The translations under genes and the position numbers were made by a program. From contig NZ_VCNI01000002.1 in NCBI RefSeq assembly GCF_005937185.1, forward strand, positions 248,001-312,000: a stretch of 64,000 nucleotides of DNA, written 5' to 3'. A model generated the notes under the pieces. The model was not told the DNA's origin and did not search any database. It was given only the letters and a program-made list of their open reading frames with translations. This document shows positions 1 to 8,266 of the stretch, piece after piece. The stretch is from Flagellimonas algicola (lineage in GTDB: Bacteria > Bacteroidota > Bacteroidia > Flavobacteriales > Flavobacteriaceae). The stretch's first letter is position 1; each line of letters starts with the position of its first letter.

Positions 1-954
1 AAACCCAAAACTGATAATTGGCAGGGGCGTAAGAGCACCAAAAACCTCTACCTGCATGAAAAGGTGAAATGCGTTCCTTTGGATGAGATTCCCGAGCCAC
101 CAAAAAAATCAATAACCCTATTGGGTTATGCCTGTGATAAGGGGGTGAGCCGCAATCAGGGTCGGGTTGGAGCTGTAGATGGGCCAGATGTAATCAAAAA
201 CAGTTTAGGGCGTTTCCCAAACCATTTACCCAGCGCTGTACAACTATATGATGCTGGAAATATCACCTGTACCAAAGGGGACATGGAGGCTGCCCAAGCC
301 AAATTGACATCTTCAGTTTGTTCGTTGTTGGACAAAAAGCAGTTTCCCATTATTTTGGGCGGAGGCCACGATGTAGCTTATGGACATTATCACGGAATCA
401 AAAAACATTTGGATTCCAAAAAGGAGGGAAAGAGCATAGGCATTGTAAATTTTGATGCCCATTTTGATCTTCGTCAAAATACCCAGAACAACAATTCGGG
501 CACGCCATTTTATCAAATTGCCCAGGAGTGTAAGGAGGAACATATCAGTTTTGATTATCTCTGCCTGGGAATTCGAAAAGACGCGAATGACCGCTCCCTT
601 TTTCAAACCGCCAAGGAACTGGACGTTACTTACGTGCTCACGGACACTTTCCAAATTCAATTTTTGGATGAAATCAATACGTGGATCAATGCGTTTATCA
701 AAACGGTGGACAAGGTTTATGTGACTATTGATCTGGATGGGTTTTCGTCTGCCTTTGCTCCAGGAGTGAGTGCCCCCTCTCCTATGGGTTTTACCCCACA
801 TATTGTCTTGGAATGCCTGAAGACCATCATTGCTTCGGGAAAATTGATCAGTGTGGATCTTGCCGAGATGAATCCCAAATATGATATTGATGGGCAAACG
901 GCCAAGTTAGCGGCTTCATTGATCCATCATATTATGGATTTGCAATTTCCTTAA
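1..954 (+). CDS. hutG: Formimidoylglutamase (arginase family), 5' end cut by window
   Basis: Arginase/ureohydrolase-fold enzyme expected to hydrolyse N-formimidoyl-L-glutamate to glutamate and formamide, the last step of one histidine-degradation route, in the cytoplasm. The binuclear manganese motifs are visible: GGGHD near the middle, DAHFD about 30 residues later, and DLDGF toward the C-terminus followed by APGVSAPSP. The frame stays open to base 1, and the residues before the first possible start (GTG at 64) include WQGR, as expected near the N-terminus of this family. The gene therefore most likely begins upstream of the window and is partial here. Agmatinase or arginase are alternatives, since the fold is shared; the overall motif spacing favours HutG. 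No other hut gene lies in the window. Confidence 0.82.
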   Translation, partial: KPKTDNWQGRKSTKNLYLHEKVKCVPLDEIPEPPKKSITLLGYACDKGVSRNQGRVGAVDGPDVIKNSLGRFPNHLPSAVQLYDAGNITCTKGDMEAAQAKLTSSVCSLLDKKQFPIILGGGHDVAYGHYHGIKKHLDSKKEGKSIGIVNFDAHFDLRQNTQNNNSGTPFYQIAQECKEEHISFDYLCLGIRKDANDRSLFQTAKELDVTYVLTDTFQIQFLDEINTWINAFIKTVDKVYVTIDLDGFSSAFAPGVSAPSPMGFTPHIVLECLKTIIASGKLISVDLAEMNPKYDIDGQTAKLAASLIHHIMDLQFP

Positions 955-979
955 TGGAATATTTTCTTTTCGGATTAAT

Positions 980-1136
980 GGATTCCGCCTTCTCGGCGGA
1001 ATTAGCATAGTTATAGATTGCTATGTTTCCAATACGATTAATAGGGATTCCGCCTTCTCGGCGGAATTAGTTCAGCTATAGATTGCTATGCTTCCAATAC
1101 AATTAATTAGGGATTCCGCCTTCTCGGCGGAATTAG
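980..1136. repeat. Tandem 65-66 bp repeat with hairpin core, about 2.6 copies
   Basis: Three copies of a 26-bp core start at 980, 1045 and 1111. Each core contains an inverted repeat, ATTCCGCC and GGCGGAAT around a TTCTC loop. The roughly 40-bp spacers between cores are also similar, so the true unit is 65-66 bp. No T-run follows the hairpins, so they do not look like ordinary terminators. They lie just after hutG and before a candidate small RNA. Function unknown; a REP-like or mRNA-stabilising element is possible. Confidence 0.85.
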
Positions 1137-1192
1137 TTCAGCTACAAATTTCAGTTTGGCTTAAAGCCTTCTAAAATTTAAGCTTCACTAAC

Positions 1193-1220
1193 AAAAAAAG
1201 CCTTCCAAATGGAAAGCCTT
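1193..1220 (-). terminator. Intrinsic terminator of the candidate small RNA
   Basis: On the minus strand AAGGCTTTCC, loop ATTT and GGAAGGCTT form a stem with one bulge, followed directly by seven T residues. No minus-strand gene ends here, which is why the small RNA is proposed. Confidence 0.55.
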
Positions 1221-1289
1221 TCATTGGCGAGCATTGTTTTAATGCTACAACCTGATTCCAATCCTATTACAGATTGAAATCCAACACAA
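1195..1289 (-). ncRNA. Candidate small RNA, about 95 nt
   Basis: A well-formed Bacteroidota-type promoter (1323-1295, minus) and a hairpin plus T-run terminator (1220-1193, minus) bracket about 95 nt with no credible ORF. Between them is a second hairpin, AGCATT and AATGCT around a five-base loop (1246-1230). What is seen is the promoter-hairpin-terminator layout; that it is an RNA gene is inference. It could instead be a leftover promoter and terminator from a lost gene. No family was recognised. Confidence 0.4.
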
Positions 1290-1294
1290 CGCGG

Positions 1295-1323
1295 CAAAGA
1301 TAGGAATGATTTTTGACAAACAA
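1295..1323 (-). promoter_or_regulatory. Bacteroidota-type promoter for the candidate small RNA
   Basis: Minus strand: TTG, 18-bp spacer, TATCTTTG, which fits the TTG/TAnnTTTG primary sigma consensus. The TATCTTTGCCGC context resembles those of the rpsP and tRNA-Asp promoters in this same window. Confidence 0.5.
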
Positions 1324-1416
1324 CACAGATTTTAATCCCTCTAATGATTTATAGTCCAAATAGAACACAAAATGATTGGATGATTATTGAATATAGTTCT
1401 TGTCAAAATCATATCA

Positions 1417-1448
1417 TTTGTATATCACATTGATATACATTAAATTTA
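1417..1448 (+). promoter_or_regulatory. Promoter with palindromic operator of the first toxin-antitoxin pair
   Basis: TTTG at 1417-1420 and TAAATTTA at 1441-1448 are spaced like a -33/-7 pair. Between them is an inverted repeat, TGTATATC (1419-1426) and GATATACA (1432-1439) around ACATT. The site is 25 bp upstream of the antitoxin start, where autoregulating antitoxins usually bind. Confidence 0.55.
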
Positions 1449-1472
1449 TCTTCTACCTCAATTCAAAATAGA

Positions 1473-1700
1473 ATGAAAACGAAACAGGTTGCCCTCCGCT
1501 TTGATGAGGAATTGATTGAACTTGTTAGGGCAAAAGCAAAAGCACAAAGGAGAAGTCTCAATAATTATATTGAGTTTTTATTGTACAACGATGTTGGGAA
1601 TATTCCCAATGAAGAAACCAAATCTGCTATTGAAGAGGCCAGGAACAGTGATAACCTAGCTCCTATTGATGATTTGGACAAGTTCTTGGACGAGCTTTAA
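1473..1700 (+). CDS. Type II antitoxin, ribbon-helix-helix-like
   Basis: A 75-residue protein. The N-terminal strand KQVALRFDEELIE followed by two helices with RRSLNNYIEFLL is typical of a ribbon-helix-helix DNA-binding dimer. The acidic tail (IDDLDKFLDEL) is the kind of segment that wraps and blocks a RelE-fold toxin. The toxin gene begins 13 bp after the stop, so the pair is probably one transcript. The inverted repeat upstream at 1419-1439 is a likely autoregulatory operator. Family-level assignment is based on size, fold pattern and partner; the precise antitoxin family is not certain. Confidence 0.75.
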   Translation: MKTKQVALRFDEELIELVRAKAKAQRRSLNNYIEFLLYNDVGNIPNEETKSAIEEARNSDNLAPIDDLDKFLDEL

Positions 1701-1713
1701 CCATCAAATTGCC

Positions 1714-1995
1714 ATGTACCAATTAGTCCCTACAACCCGATTTAAAAAGGATTTAAAAAAGGTAAAGAACAGCAAAAAGGATTTTAAATTGACCACAGCG
1801 GTACTCAAAGTACTACAGTTAAAGGGAGTTCAAGGGATTCCCGCAAAAATGAAACCCCACAAGCTTTCGGGTAGATATAGCGATAATTGGGAATGCCATA
1901 TTAAACCAGACCTTCTTATTATCTGGATACAAATAGAATCTCCCAATATTATTAAGCTGGTTCGGATAGGCAGTCATTCGGATCTGTTCAAATAA
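1714..1995 (+). CDS. YafQ-like mRNA interferase toxin (RelE superfamily)
   Basis: A 93-residue toxin expected to cut mRNA on the ribosome when released from its antitoxin. Family hallmarks visible: a basic N-terminal region with KKDLKKVKN, a central HKLSGRYSDNWECHI segment, PDLLIIW, and the C-terminal RIGSHSDLF, where the His is the conserved catalytic residue of YafQ. The ATG at 1714 is chosen because it gives the standard family length; the same frame extends upstream to an ATG at 1666, but that would overlap the antitoxin and add an unrelated N-terminus. Partner of the 1473-1700 antitoxin. Confidence 0.85.
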   Translation: MYQLVPTTRFKKDLKKVKNSKKDFKLTTAVLKVLQLKGVQGIPAKMKPHKLSGRYSDNWECHIKPDLLIIWIQIESPNIIKLVRIGSHSDLFK

Positions 1996-2109
1996 AGTAG
2001 TTCTCAAAATTTCGTATTTCATTCCCCTCAATTTCCACATTGAATTTATTGGATTATATCCATTTTTTAGGATTTATTCCATAAATTAGCTGTCCCTCTA
2101 AACTAAACA

Positions 2110-3324
2110 ATGAAAAAGACCATTTTGCACATGGACTTAGACACGTTCTATGTCTCTGTGGAGCGTATTATCAATTCAGAGCTTAAGAATAAGCCCTTGC
2201 TGGTAGGTGGTACCAGTGATCGGGGCGTGGTGGCCGCATGCAGTTATGAAACCCGGGGATTTGGGGTTCACTCTGGCATGCCCATGAAAATGGCCAAGGA
2301 GCTTTGCCCAGAAGCTGTTGTGATTCGCGGTAATGCAGGCACCTATAGCAAGTATTCCGATGTGGTCACGGAAATCATCAAAGAACATGTGCCGCTTTTT
2401 GAAAAATCGAGCATTGATGAATTCTACGCCGACCTCTCCGGTATGGACCGTTTTTTTGGCTGCTATAGATATGCCTCTGAAATGCGGCAAAAAATCATAA
2501 AGGAAACTGGATTGCCCATCTCCTTTGGGCTTTCAGTGAACAAGGTCGTCTCCAAAGTAGCGACCAACGAGGCCAAACCCAACAACCAGCTTAAAATAGA
2601 TTTTGGCCTGGAAAAACCTTTTTTGGCTCCGCTGTCCATCAAAAAAATACCCATGGTGGGCGATAAAACCTACCAAACGCTCCGGAATTTGGGCATTCGG
2701 AAGGTACAGACGGTACAGGAGATGCCCATGGATATTATGCAGCGGGTACTAGGGGCCAATGGCAGGGTTATTTGGAAACGGGCCAATGGCATGGACAATA
2801 CTCCCGTAATTCCTTTTCACGATCGTAAATCGATTTCTACCGAACGTACTTTTGACCGGGATACCATTGATGTCACCAAACTCAAAGGCATTTTACTTGC
2901 CATGACGGAGAATTTGGCCTACCAATTACGGCGAGGCGATAAATTAACCGCCTGTATTGCCGTAAAAATCCGCTATTCCGATTTCAACACCTATTCCAAA
3001 CAATTACGAATTCCATATACCAGTGCCGACCATATCCTTATTCCAAAAATATTGGAGTTGTTCAACACCCTGTACAGTAAAAGAATGTTGGTTCGATTGA
3101 TCGGGATTCGGTTCAGCCATTTGGTTTCGGGCAATTACCAAATCAATCTTTTTGAAGACGCCGAAGAAGCCCTGAACCTATATCAAGCCATGGACTATGT
3201 GCGAAACAGATTTGGCGGCCGCAGTGTTATACGGGCCTCTGCCATGGGAGCAAAAACCATAGGCAGCATGCATAATCCTTTTAACGGGCAGCCTCCGGTG
3301 GTATTGGCGCACAGAAAGCAATGA
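2110..3324 (+). CDS. dinB: DNA polymerase IV, Y-family translesion polymerase
   Basis: A 404-residue lesion-bypass polymerase. Catalytic residues are intact: D9 and D11 in HMDLDTFY and the D103-E104 pair in SSIDEFYADLSG. The steric-gate region, the helix-hairpin-helix (KIPMVGDKTYQTLRNLG) and the little-finger domain follow. Because the active site is complete, it is a real polymerase rather than an ImuB-type inactive homologue. It is followed, after 160 bp, by a second DnaE on the same strand. That pairing parallels the imuB-dnaE2 mutagenesis modules of other bacteria, here without ImuA or a nearby LexA. No clear SOS-type operator was seen upstream. Confidence 0.9.
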   Translation: MKKTILHMDLDTFYVSVERIINSELKNKPLLVGGTSDRGVVAACSYETRGFGVHSGMPMKMAKELCPEAVVIRGNAGTYSKYSDVVTEIIKEHVPLFEKSSIDEFYADLSGMDRFFGCYRYASEMRQKIIKETGLPISFGLSVNKVVSKVATNEAKPNNQLKIDFGLEKPFLAPLSIKKIPMVGDKTYQTLRNLGIRKVQTVQEMPMDIMQRVLGANGRVIWKRANGMDNTPVIPFHDRKSISTERTFDRDTIDVTKLKGILLAMTENLAYQLRRGDKLTACIAVKIRYSDFNTYSKQLRIPYTSADHILIPKILELFNTLYSKRMLVRLIGIRFSHLVSGNYQINLFEDAEEALNLYQAMDYVRNRFGGRSVIRASAMGAKTIGSMHNPFNGQPPVVLAHRKQ

Positions 3325-3486
3325 AAATGGAAAACTGATACCCGAACATTTTTCGATAATTCGATTACTCGATTGTTGGAATTTGGGATTTGGAGCTTGG
3401 GTAAAAGGTTGAATGTTGGGTTCTAAATTTTGAATGAAGACCCATCCACAATTCAACATTAAAAATTGAACATTGATAATTGAACA

Positions 3487-6400
3487 TTGTACCTAAACTG
3501 TCACACATATTACAGCATGCGTTATGGCACCTTCTCGGAGTTGGAACTTCTGGAACTTGCCCAACAAAACCATGTCACCCGTTTGGTATTGACGGATATC
3601 AACAATACTTCTGCGGGGCTCAATTTTGTGAGAAAGGCATCTGAATATGGAGTTACTCCCCTTTTGGGCATCGATTTTAGGAATGGTGCACAACCTTGTT
3701 TTTTGGGAATTGCCCAGAACAATGAAGGTTATCTGGAGTTGAACAATTTTTTGTCCCACCATCTTCACAATGAATTGGAAATCCCAGCTAGAGTACCAGT
3801 TTTTGAAAATGCGTTTGTCATCTATCCTTTTGAACAGGTCTTGCTCAACGAGTTGGAAAATTTTAAAGAACATGAATTCGTTGGGGTTTCCATTCAGGAT
3901 TTAAGACGATTACCTTTTTCCAGATTGATCAAGCTCAAAAAAAAACTGGTGGTACAGCAACCTGTTACTTTTCGCAACAAGGCCGATTTTAATGCCCATC
4001 GTTTACTCAGGTCCATTGACAATAATGTGCTTTTGAGCAAACTCCCCAAAGAGGAAGAAGCAAATGAAGAGGAAAAAATGTTTCCCGTTCAAAACCTAGC
4101 GGCCGCTTTTTCCGAGTATTCCTTTATTTTAGAGAACACTGAAAAACTGCTTAATCGTTGCAGCATCCATTTTGATTTTTCCAAAGGACGAAAACCCCAA
4201 AACCTCAACAGCTATTTGGCCAGTGTGGAAGAAGATGAAAAATTGATTGAAAAACTGTGCTATGAAGGTCTCCCGTATCGCTATGCAAAAGTGGATGCCT
4301 CTATCCAAAACCGATTGGACAAAGAGCTCAACCTTATTAAAAAAATGGGTTTCGTCTCTTACTTTTTAATCAATTGGGATATTGTTTCCGAAGCGCGTCG
4401 CAGAGGGTTTTATTATGTAGGCCGGGGTAGTGGCGCCAACAGTATTGTAGCTTACCTTCTCCGGATTACCGATGTGGACCCCATGGAACTCGATCTTTAT
4501 TTTGAGCGCTTCATCAACCTATACAGGGCCAACCCACCCGATTTTGACATCGATTTTTCTTGGCGGGACAGACCGGCAATGACCCAATATATTTTTGACC
4601 GCTTTGACCATGTGGCCCTCTTGGGAACCTATGTCACTTTTAAGGAACGAGGCGTTATTCGGGAATTGGGTAAGGTCTTTGGATTGCCCAAACAAGAAAT
4701 CGATTTTTTGGTCACCGGGAGGTATAACCTCAACCAGTTGGACAGCATGTCCAAACTTGTTCTCAAATATGGAAAACTCCTCAAGGACAAACCCAACTAT
4801 TTGAGCATTCACGCCGGTGGAATCTTGATCAGCGAAAAGCCTTTACACTGGTTTTCGGCCACCCATTTGCCACCCAAAGGATTTCCCACTACCCAATATG
4901 ATATGGTGATTGCCGAAGATGTAGGCCTCTATAAATTTGATATTCTGGGGCAGCGCGGATTGGGAAAAATTAAAGAGGCCCTGGAAATTGTGGCCTATAA
5001 TCAGCCAGAAAAGTATCAGGAGATTGACATTCATGACATCCAGGGTTTTAAAACGGATGACACCATAAACAACCTCATCAAAACCGCTCAGTGCATGGGT
5101 TGTTTTTATGTTGAATCGCCCGCCATGCGGATGTTGCTCCGAAAACTGGAAGTGGACAATTATTTGGGATTGGTAGCCGCTAGCTCCGTTATTCGCCCCG
5201 GAGTGGCCAAAAGTGGAATGATGCGGGAATATATTCTTCGACATCGAGATCAGGATCGTGCAAAGGAAAAAGCCCACCCAATTATGCTGGACATCATGCC
5301 CGATACTTATGGCGTGATGGTCTACCAAGAAGATGTAATCAAGGTAGCCCATTATTTTGCTGATTTAAATTTAGGTGAAGCCGATGTGCTCCGTAGAGGG
5401 ATGAGCGGAAAATTCCGGTCGCGGGAGGAGTTCCAAAAAGTGAAGGATAAATTCATTTCCAACTGTAGAAATAAAGGCTATACGGACAACCTCATTTTTG
5501 AAATCTGGAACCAAGTGGCCAGTTTTGCAGGCTATGCCTTTGCCAAGGGACATTCCGCCTCCTATGCTGTGGAGAGTTATCAAAGCCTTTTTCTACGAGC
5601 CTATTTCCCTCTCGAATACATGGTGGCCGTACTCAATAATGGAGGCGGGTTTTACCGTTCCGAATTTTACATTCACGATGCCCGTATGTTGGGCGCCACC
5701 ATTCACGCTCCCTGCATCAACAACAGCAATGCGGCCAACCGTATTCATTGCATCCATATTTATTTGGGGATGATGTACTTGCGGGATTTGGAAAGCCGAG
5801 TTATGGAACGCATCATTAAAGAAAGAAGCTTAAACGGCTCTTTTGTTTCCCTCGAAGATTTTTTGGATAGGGTCATTATTTCCGTGGAACAGCTTTCCAT
5901 CCTCATTCGGATTGATGCTTTCCGGTTTACGGGCATCAACAAGCATAAATTGCTTTGGAAAGCCCATTTAATGCTCTCCAAGAACGATCGTTTGGAACAT
6001 CCTAAACTCTTCCCTCCACGACATCAAAAATTTAAGATTCCCAAACTGTACACCACAAACTTGGAAACCGCATTTGATCAATTGGAACTCTTGGGGTTCT
6101 GTCTTTGCAGTCCGTTTGAGTTGTTGGCCGAGCCTCCCAAAAACACCAATGGGCAAAGGGATTTGCATCGATATTTGAACAAACACATTGATATTTATGG
6201 GTATTTAGTCACCGTAAAAAACACCAATACCCACAGTGGTAAGCGGATGCATTTTGCCACGCTTGTAGACCAACACGGAGAGGTTTTTGATACCGTGCTA
6301 TTCCCTCCTGTAGCTGCCAAGTATCATTTTAGGGGTAAAGGGATTTATCGTTTTTACGGAAAAGTGGTAAGTGAATTTGGTTTTTTGAGCATTGAGGTCG

Positions 6401-6495
6401 TTAAAATGCAAAAACAGGATTACATCCCCGACCCCCGCTACGCGGAAATGAAGACGAGCAAGAAATTGTTGAAACCTAAAGCTGTAAAAGAATAA
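3487..6495 (+). CDS. Second DNA polymerase III alpha subunit (DnaE2-like, error-prone type)
   Basis: A 1002-residue C-family polymerase without the N-terminal exonuclease seen in the replicative DnaE at 13319. Order: PHP domain from the very N-terminus (NCHTYYSMRYGTFS), polymerase core with the catalytic acidic motif PDFDIDF (D352, D354, D356), fingers, tandem helix-hairpin-helix region, and a C-terminal OB-like domain. It starts at TTG (3487): a stop lies two codons upstream, and the first internal ATG would remove the start of the PHP motif. By length and its place after dinB it is most likely an error-prone or repair alpha subunit. Calling it dnaE2 needs phylogeny. Confidence 0.85.
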   Translation: MYLNCHTYYSMRYGTFSELELLELAQQNHVTRLVLTDINNTSAGLNFVRKASEYGVTPLLGIDFRNGAQPCFLGIAQNNEGYLELNNFLSHHLHNELEIPARVPVFENAFVIYPFEQVLLNELENFKEHEFVGVSIQDLRRLPFSRLIKLKKKLVVQQPVTFRNKADFNAHRLLRSIDNNVLLSKLPKEEEANEEEKMFPVQNLAAAFSEYSFILENTEKLLNRCSIHFDFSKGRKPQNLNSYLASVEEDEKLIEKLCYEGLPYRYAKVDASIQNRLDKELNLIKKMGFVSYFLINWDIVSEARRRGFYYVGRGSGANSIVAYLLRITDVDPMELDLYFERFINLYRANPPDFDIDFSWRDRPAMTQYIFDRFDHVALLGTYVTFKERGVIRELGKVFGLPKQEIDFLVTGRYNLNQLDSMSKLVLKYGKLLKDKPNYLSIHAGGILISEKPLHWFSATHLPPKGFPTTQYDMVIAEDVGLYKFDILGQRGLGKIKEALEIVAYNQPEKYQEIDIHDIQGFKTDDTINNLIKTAQCMGCFYVESPAMRMLLRKLEVDNYLGLVAASSVIRPGVAKSGMMREYILRHRDQDRAKEKAHPIMLDIMPDTYGVMVYQEDVIKVAHYFADLNLGEADVLRRGMSGKFRSREEFQKVKDKFISNCRNKGYTDNLIFEIWNQVASFAGYAFAKGHSASYAVESYQSLFLRAYFPLEYMVAVLNNGGGFYRSEFYIHDARMLGATIHAPCINNSNAANRIHCIHIYLGMMYLRDLESRVMERIIKERSLNGSFVSLEDFLDRVIISVEQLSILIRIDAFRFTGINKHKLLWKAHLMLSKNDRLEHPKLFPPRHQKFKIPKLYTTNLETAFDQLELLGFCLCSPFELLAEPPKNTNGQRDLHRYLNKHIDIYGYLVTVKNTNTHSGKRMHFATLVDQHGEVFDTVLFPPVAAKYHFRGKGIYRFYGKVVSEFGFLSIEVVKMQKQDYIPDPRYAEMKTSKKLLKPKAVKE

Positions 6496-6498
6496 TTT

Positions 6499-6516
6499 TA
6501 TATTTGTATATACAAA
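6499..6516 (+). promoter_or_regulatory. Promoter/operator of the second toxin-antitoxin pair
   Basis: TATATTTG (6499-6506) matches the -7 box, and the perfect 14-bp palindrome TTTGTATATACAAA (6503-6516) overlaps it, 10 bp before the antitoxin ATG. A bound repressor would block RNA polymerase. The GTATAT/ATATAC core resembles the operator of the first pair at 1419-1439. No convincing -33 element was found. Confidence 0.5.
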
Positions 6517-6525
6517 GTATATATT

Positions 6526-6771
6526 ATGGATAGGATTCGAAAATTAATTGATGTAGATGAGAATGCCCTTATTATCCTAGAGGCAGAAGCAAAAAAACAA
6601 AAACGCTCCTTAAAAAGCTTCTTGGAGTACACCATTGAAGAAACCGCCAGAAGATTAGAATCTCCATCGGAAGAATATAAAGCCATGATGGATGATATGT
6701 TGACGCGTGTCGCCGAAGGGAAAGTGGAATATATTCCAATTGAGGAAATAGAAAAAAAATATGGCTTATAA
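6526..6771 (+). CDS. Type II antitoxin, ribbon-helix-helix-like
   Basis: An 81-residue protein with a short N-terminal strand, then two helices (AEAKKQKRSLKSFLEYTIEETA), resembling the ribbon-helix-helix half of the antitoxin at 1473. The C-terminal half is acidic (GKVEYIPIEEIEKKYGL), fitting a toxin-neutralising tail. It overlaps the toxin start by 11 bp, so the pair is translationally coupled. A perfect palindrome just upstream is the likely operator. Confidence 0.75.
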   Translation: MDRIRKLIDVDENALIILEAEAKKQKRSLKSFLEYTIEETARRLESPSEEYKAMMDDMLTRVAEGKVEYIPIEEIEKKYGL

Positions 6772-7030
6772 AGTCAATATTTCCAAAGAAGCACAAATTG
6801 AACTGAGTTTTGCCGAATGCTTCTTTAGAGCGAAAAAGCTAGAACAAATCTTCCTACAAGATTTCAAAAAACAGCTTCAATTTTTAAAAACCACCCCAGA
6901 ATCCTTCCAAGTCAAATACAGAAGCGTTCGAATAGTACAATTCGAACAATTTAACTACTCCATTCATTATATCATAAAAAACAATGAAGTGCTTATTCTA
7001 CGGATATTGAACCAACGTCAAAATTTTTAA
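6761..7030 (+). CDS. RelE/ParE-fold toxin
   Basis: An 89-residue toxin of the RelE/ParE superfamily. It starts AYKVNISKEAQIELSFA, then has a long helical pair, a beta-rich C-terminal half with YRSVRIVQFEQFNYSIHYII and the closing strand EVLILRILNQRQN. The last segment matches the ParE-type ending more than RelE, so the target (gyrase or ribosome-bound mRNA) cannot be stated. Overlaps its antitoxin by 11 bp and ends 3 bp before the convergent gcdH stop. Confidence 0.75.
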   Translation: MAYKVNISKEAQIELSFAECFFRAKKLEQIFLQDFKKQLQFLKTTPESFQVKYRSVRIVQFEQFNYSIHYIIKNNEVLILRILNQRQNF

Positions 7031-7032
7031 CG

Positions 7033-8211
7033 CTACTTAAAGGCGGGATATCCCGTAATATCAGCTCCAGTAATCAAAAGGTGAATGTCGTGGGTACCTT
7101 CATAGGTGATCACACTTTCCAGATTCATCATGTGGCGCATAATACTGTACTCTCCGGTAATGCCCATTCCCCCCAAAACCTGTCGAGCTTCACGGGCAAT
7201 CTTAATGGCCATATCCACATTGTTCCGTTTGGCCATGGAAATTTGTGCTGTTGTAGCCTTACCTTCATTCTTTAGTTGACCCAACCTGAAAGCAAGTAAT
7301 TGCGCTTTTGTAATTTCAGTAATCATCTCGGCCAGCTTCTTCTGCTGCAATTGATAAGCTGCAATGGGTTTTCCAAATTGAACCCGCTCCTTGGCATATC
7401 TAAGTGCCGTATCGTAGCAATCCATGGCAGCGCCAATGGCTCCCCAAGCAATTCCATAACGCGCGGAGTCCAAACAACCTAGCGGAGCCCCTAAACCATT
7501 TTTCCCTGGCAAAAGATTCTCTTTCGGAACTTTGACATTATCAAAAATCAATTCCCCTGTTGCCGAAGCACGTAGGGACCATTTGTTATGGGTTTCCGGA
7601 GTAGAGAAACCTTCCATTCCCCTTTCCACAATAAGCCCATGTATTCTTCCTTCTTCATTTTTTGCCCATACCACGGCAACATCCGCGAACGGAGAATTGG
7701 AAATCCAAAGTTTAGCCCCGTTCAATAGATAATGGTCGCCCATATCCTTGAACTTGGTCTCCATTCCACTTGGATTGGATCCATGGTTGGGTTCAGTAAG
7801 TCCAAAACATCCCATCCACTCCCCTGTGGCTAGTTTGGGAAGGTATTTTTTCCGTTGTTCTTCCGTACCGTACTTAAAAATGGGATACATCACCAAAGAA
7901 GATTGCACCGAAGCCGTTGACCGAACACCACTGTCCCCTCTTTCTATTTCCTGCATGATCAATCCATAACTGATCTGGTCCAAACCAGCTCCCCCGTATT
8001 CTTCCGGGATATAAGGCCCGAAAGCACCAATTTCTGCCAACCCCCCCACAATTTCCTTCGGAAATTCGGCCTTTTGGGCGTACTCTTCAATAATGGGTGA
8101 GACATCTCTTTTTACCCATTGACGGGCCGCATCGCGAACCAATAGGTGTTCTTCAGAAAATAAATCATCTAAATTGTAGTAATCAGGGGCTTCAAACAAA
8201 TCAGGTTTCAT
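7033..8211 (-). CDS. gcdH: Glutaryl-CoA dehydrogenase
   Basis: A 392-residue flavoprotein of the acyl-CoA dehydrogenase family. It is expected to oxidise and decarboxylate glutaryl-CoA to crotonyl-CoA in lysine/tryptophan breakdown. Visible: FAD/substrate region CFGLTEPNHGSNPSGM, ISNSPFADVAVVWA, and the C-terminal VITYEGTHDIHLLITG, which holds the catalytic base Glu and is typical of the glutaryl branch rather than the short- or medium-chain enzymes. Single gene, convergent with the toxin gene. A TACATTTG box lies just upstream of the start on the minus strand, but no -33 partner is evident. Confidence 0.87.
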   Translation of the reverse strand: MKPDLFEAPDYYNLDDLFSEEHLLVRDAARQWVKRDVSPIIEEYAQKAEFPKEIVGGLAEIGAFGPYIPEEYGGAGLDQISYGLIMQEIERGDSGVRSTASVQSSLVMYPIFKYGTEEQRKKYLPKLATGEWMGCFGLTEPNHGSNPSGMETKFKDMGDHYLLNGAKLWISNSPFADVAVVWAKNEEGRIHGLIVERGMEGFSTPETHNKWSLRASATGELIFDNVKVPKENLLPGKNGLGAPLGCLDSARYGIAWGAIGAAMDCYDTALRYAKERVQFGKPIAAYQLQQKKLAEMITEITKAQLLAFRLGQLKNEGKATTAQISMAKRNNVDMAIKIAREARQVLGGMGITGEYSIMRHMMNLESVITYEGTHDIHLLITGADITGYPAFK

Positions 8212-8266
8212 TCAGAAAAATTTTATCAAATGTACTAACGATATGCAACATTTCATTAGACTAATG

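Noticed and set aside
980..1136. 65-bp repeats considered as CRISPR
   Set aside because: Only three units, and the spacers are similar to each other rather than unique.
2040..2110. SOS (LexA-type) box upstream of dinB
   Set aside because: No convincing inverted repeat was found; Bacteroidota LexA sites also vary, so absence is not informative.
3340..3490. Repeats of TTGAACATT before the second dnaE
   Set aside because: Short, imperfect A+T-rich repetition common in such gaps; not enough structure to propose an element.
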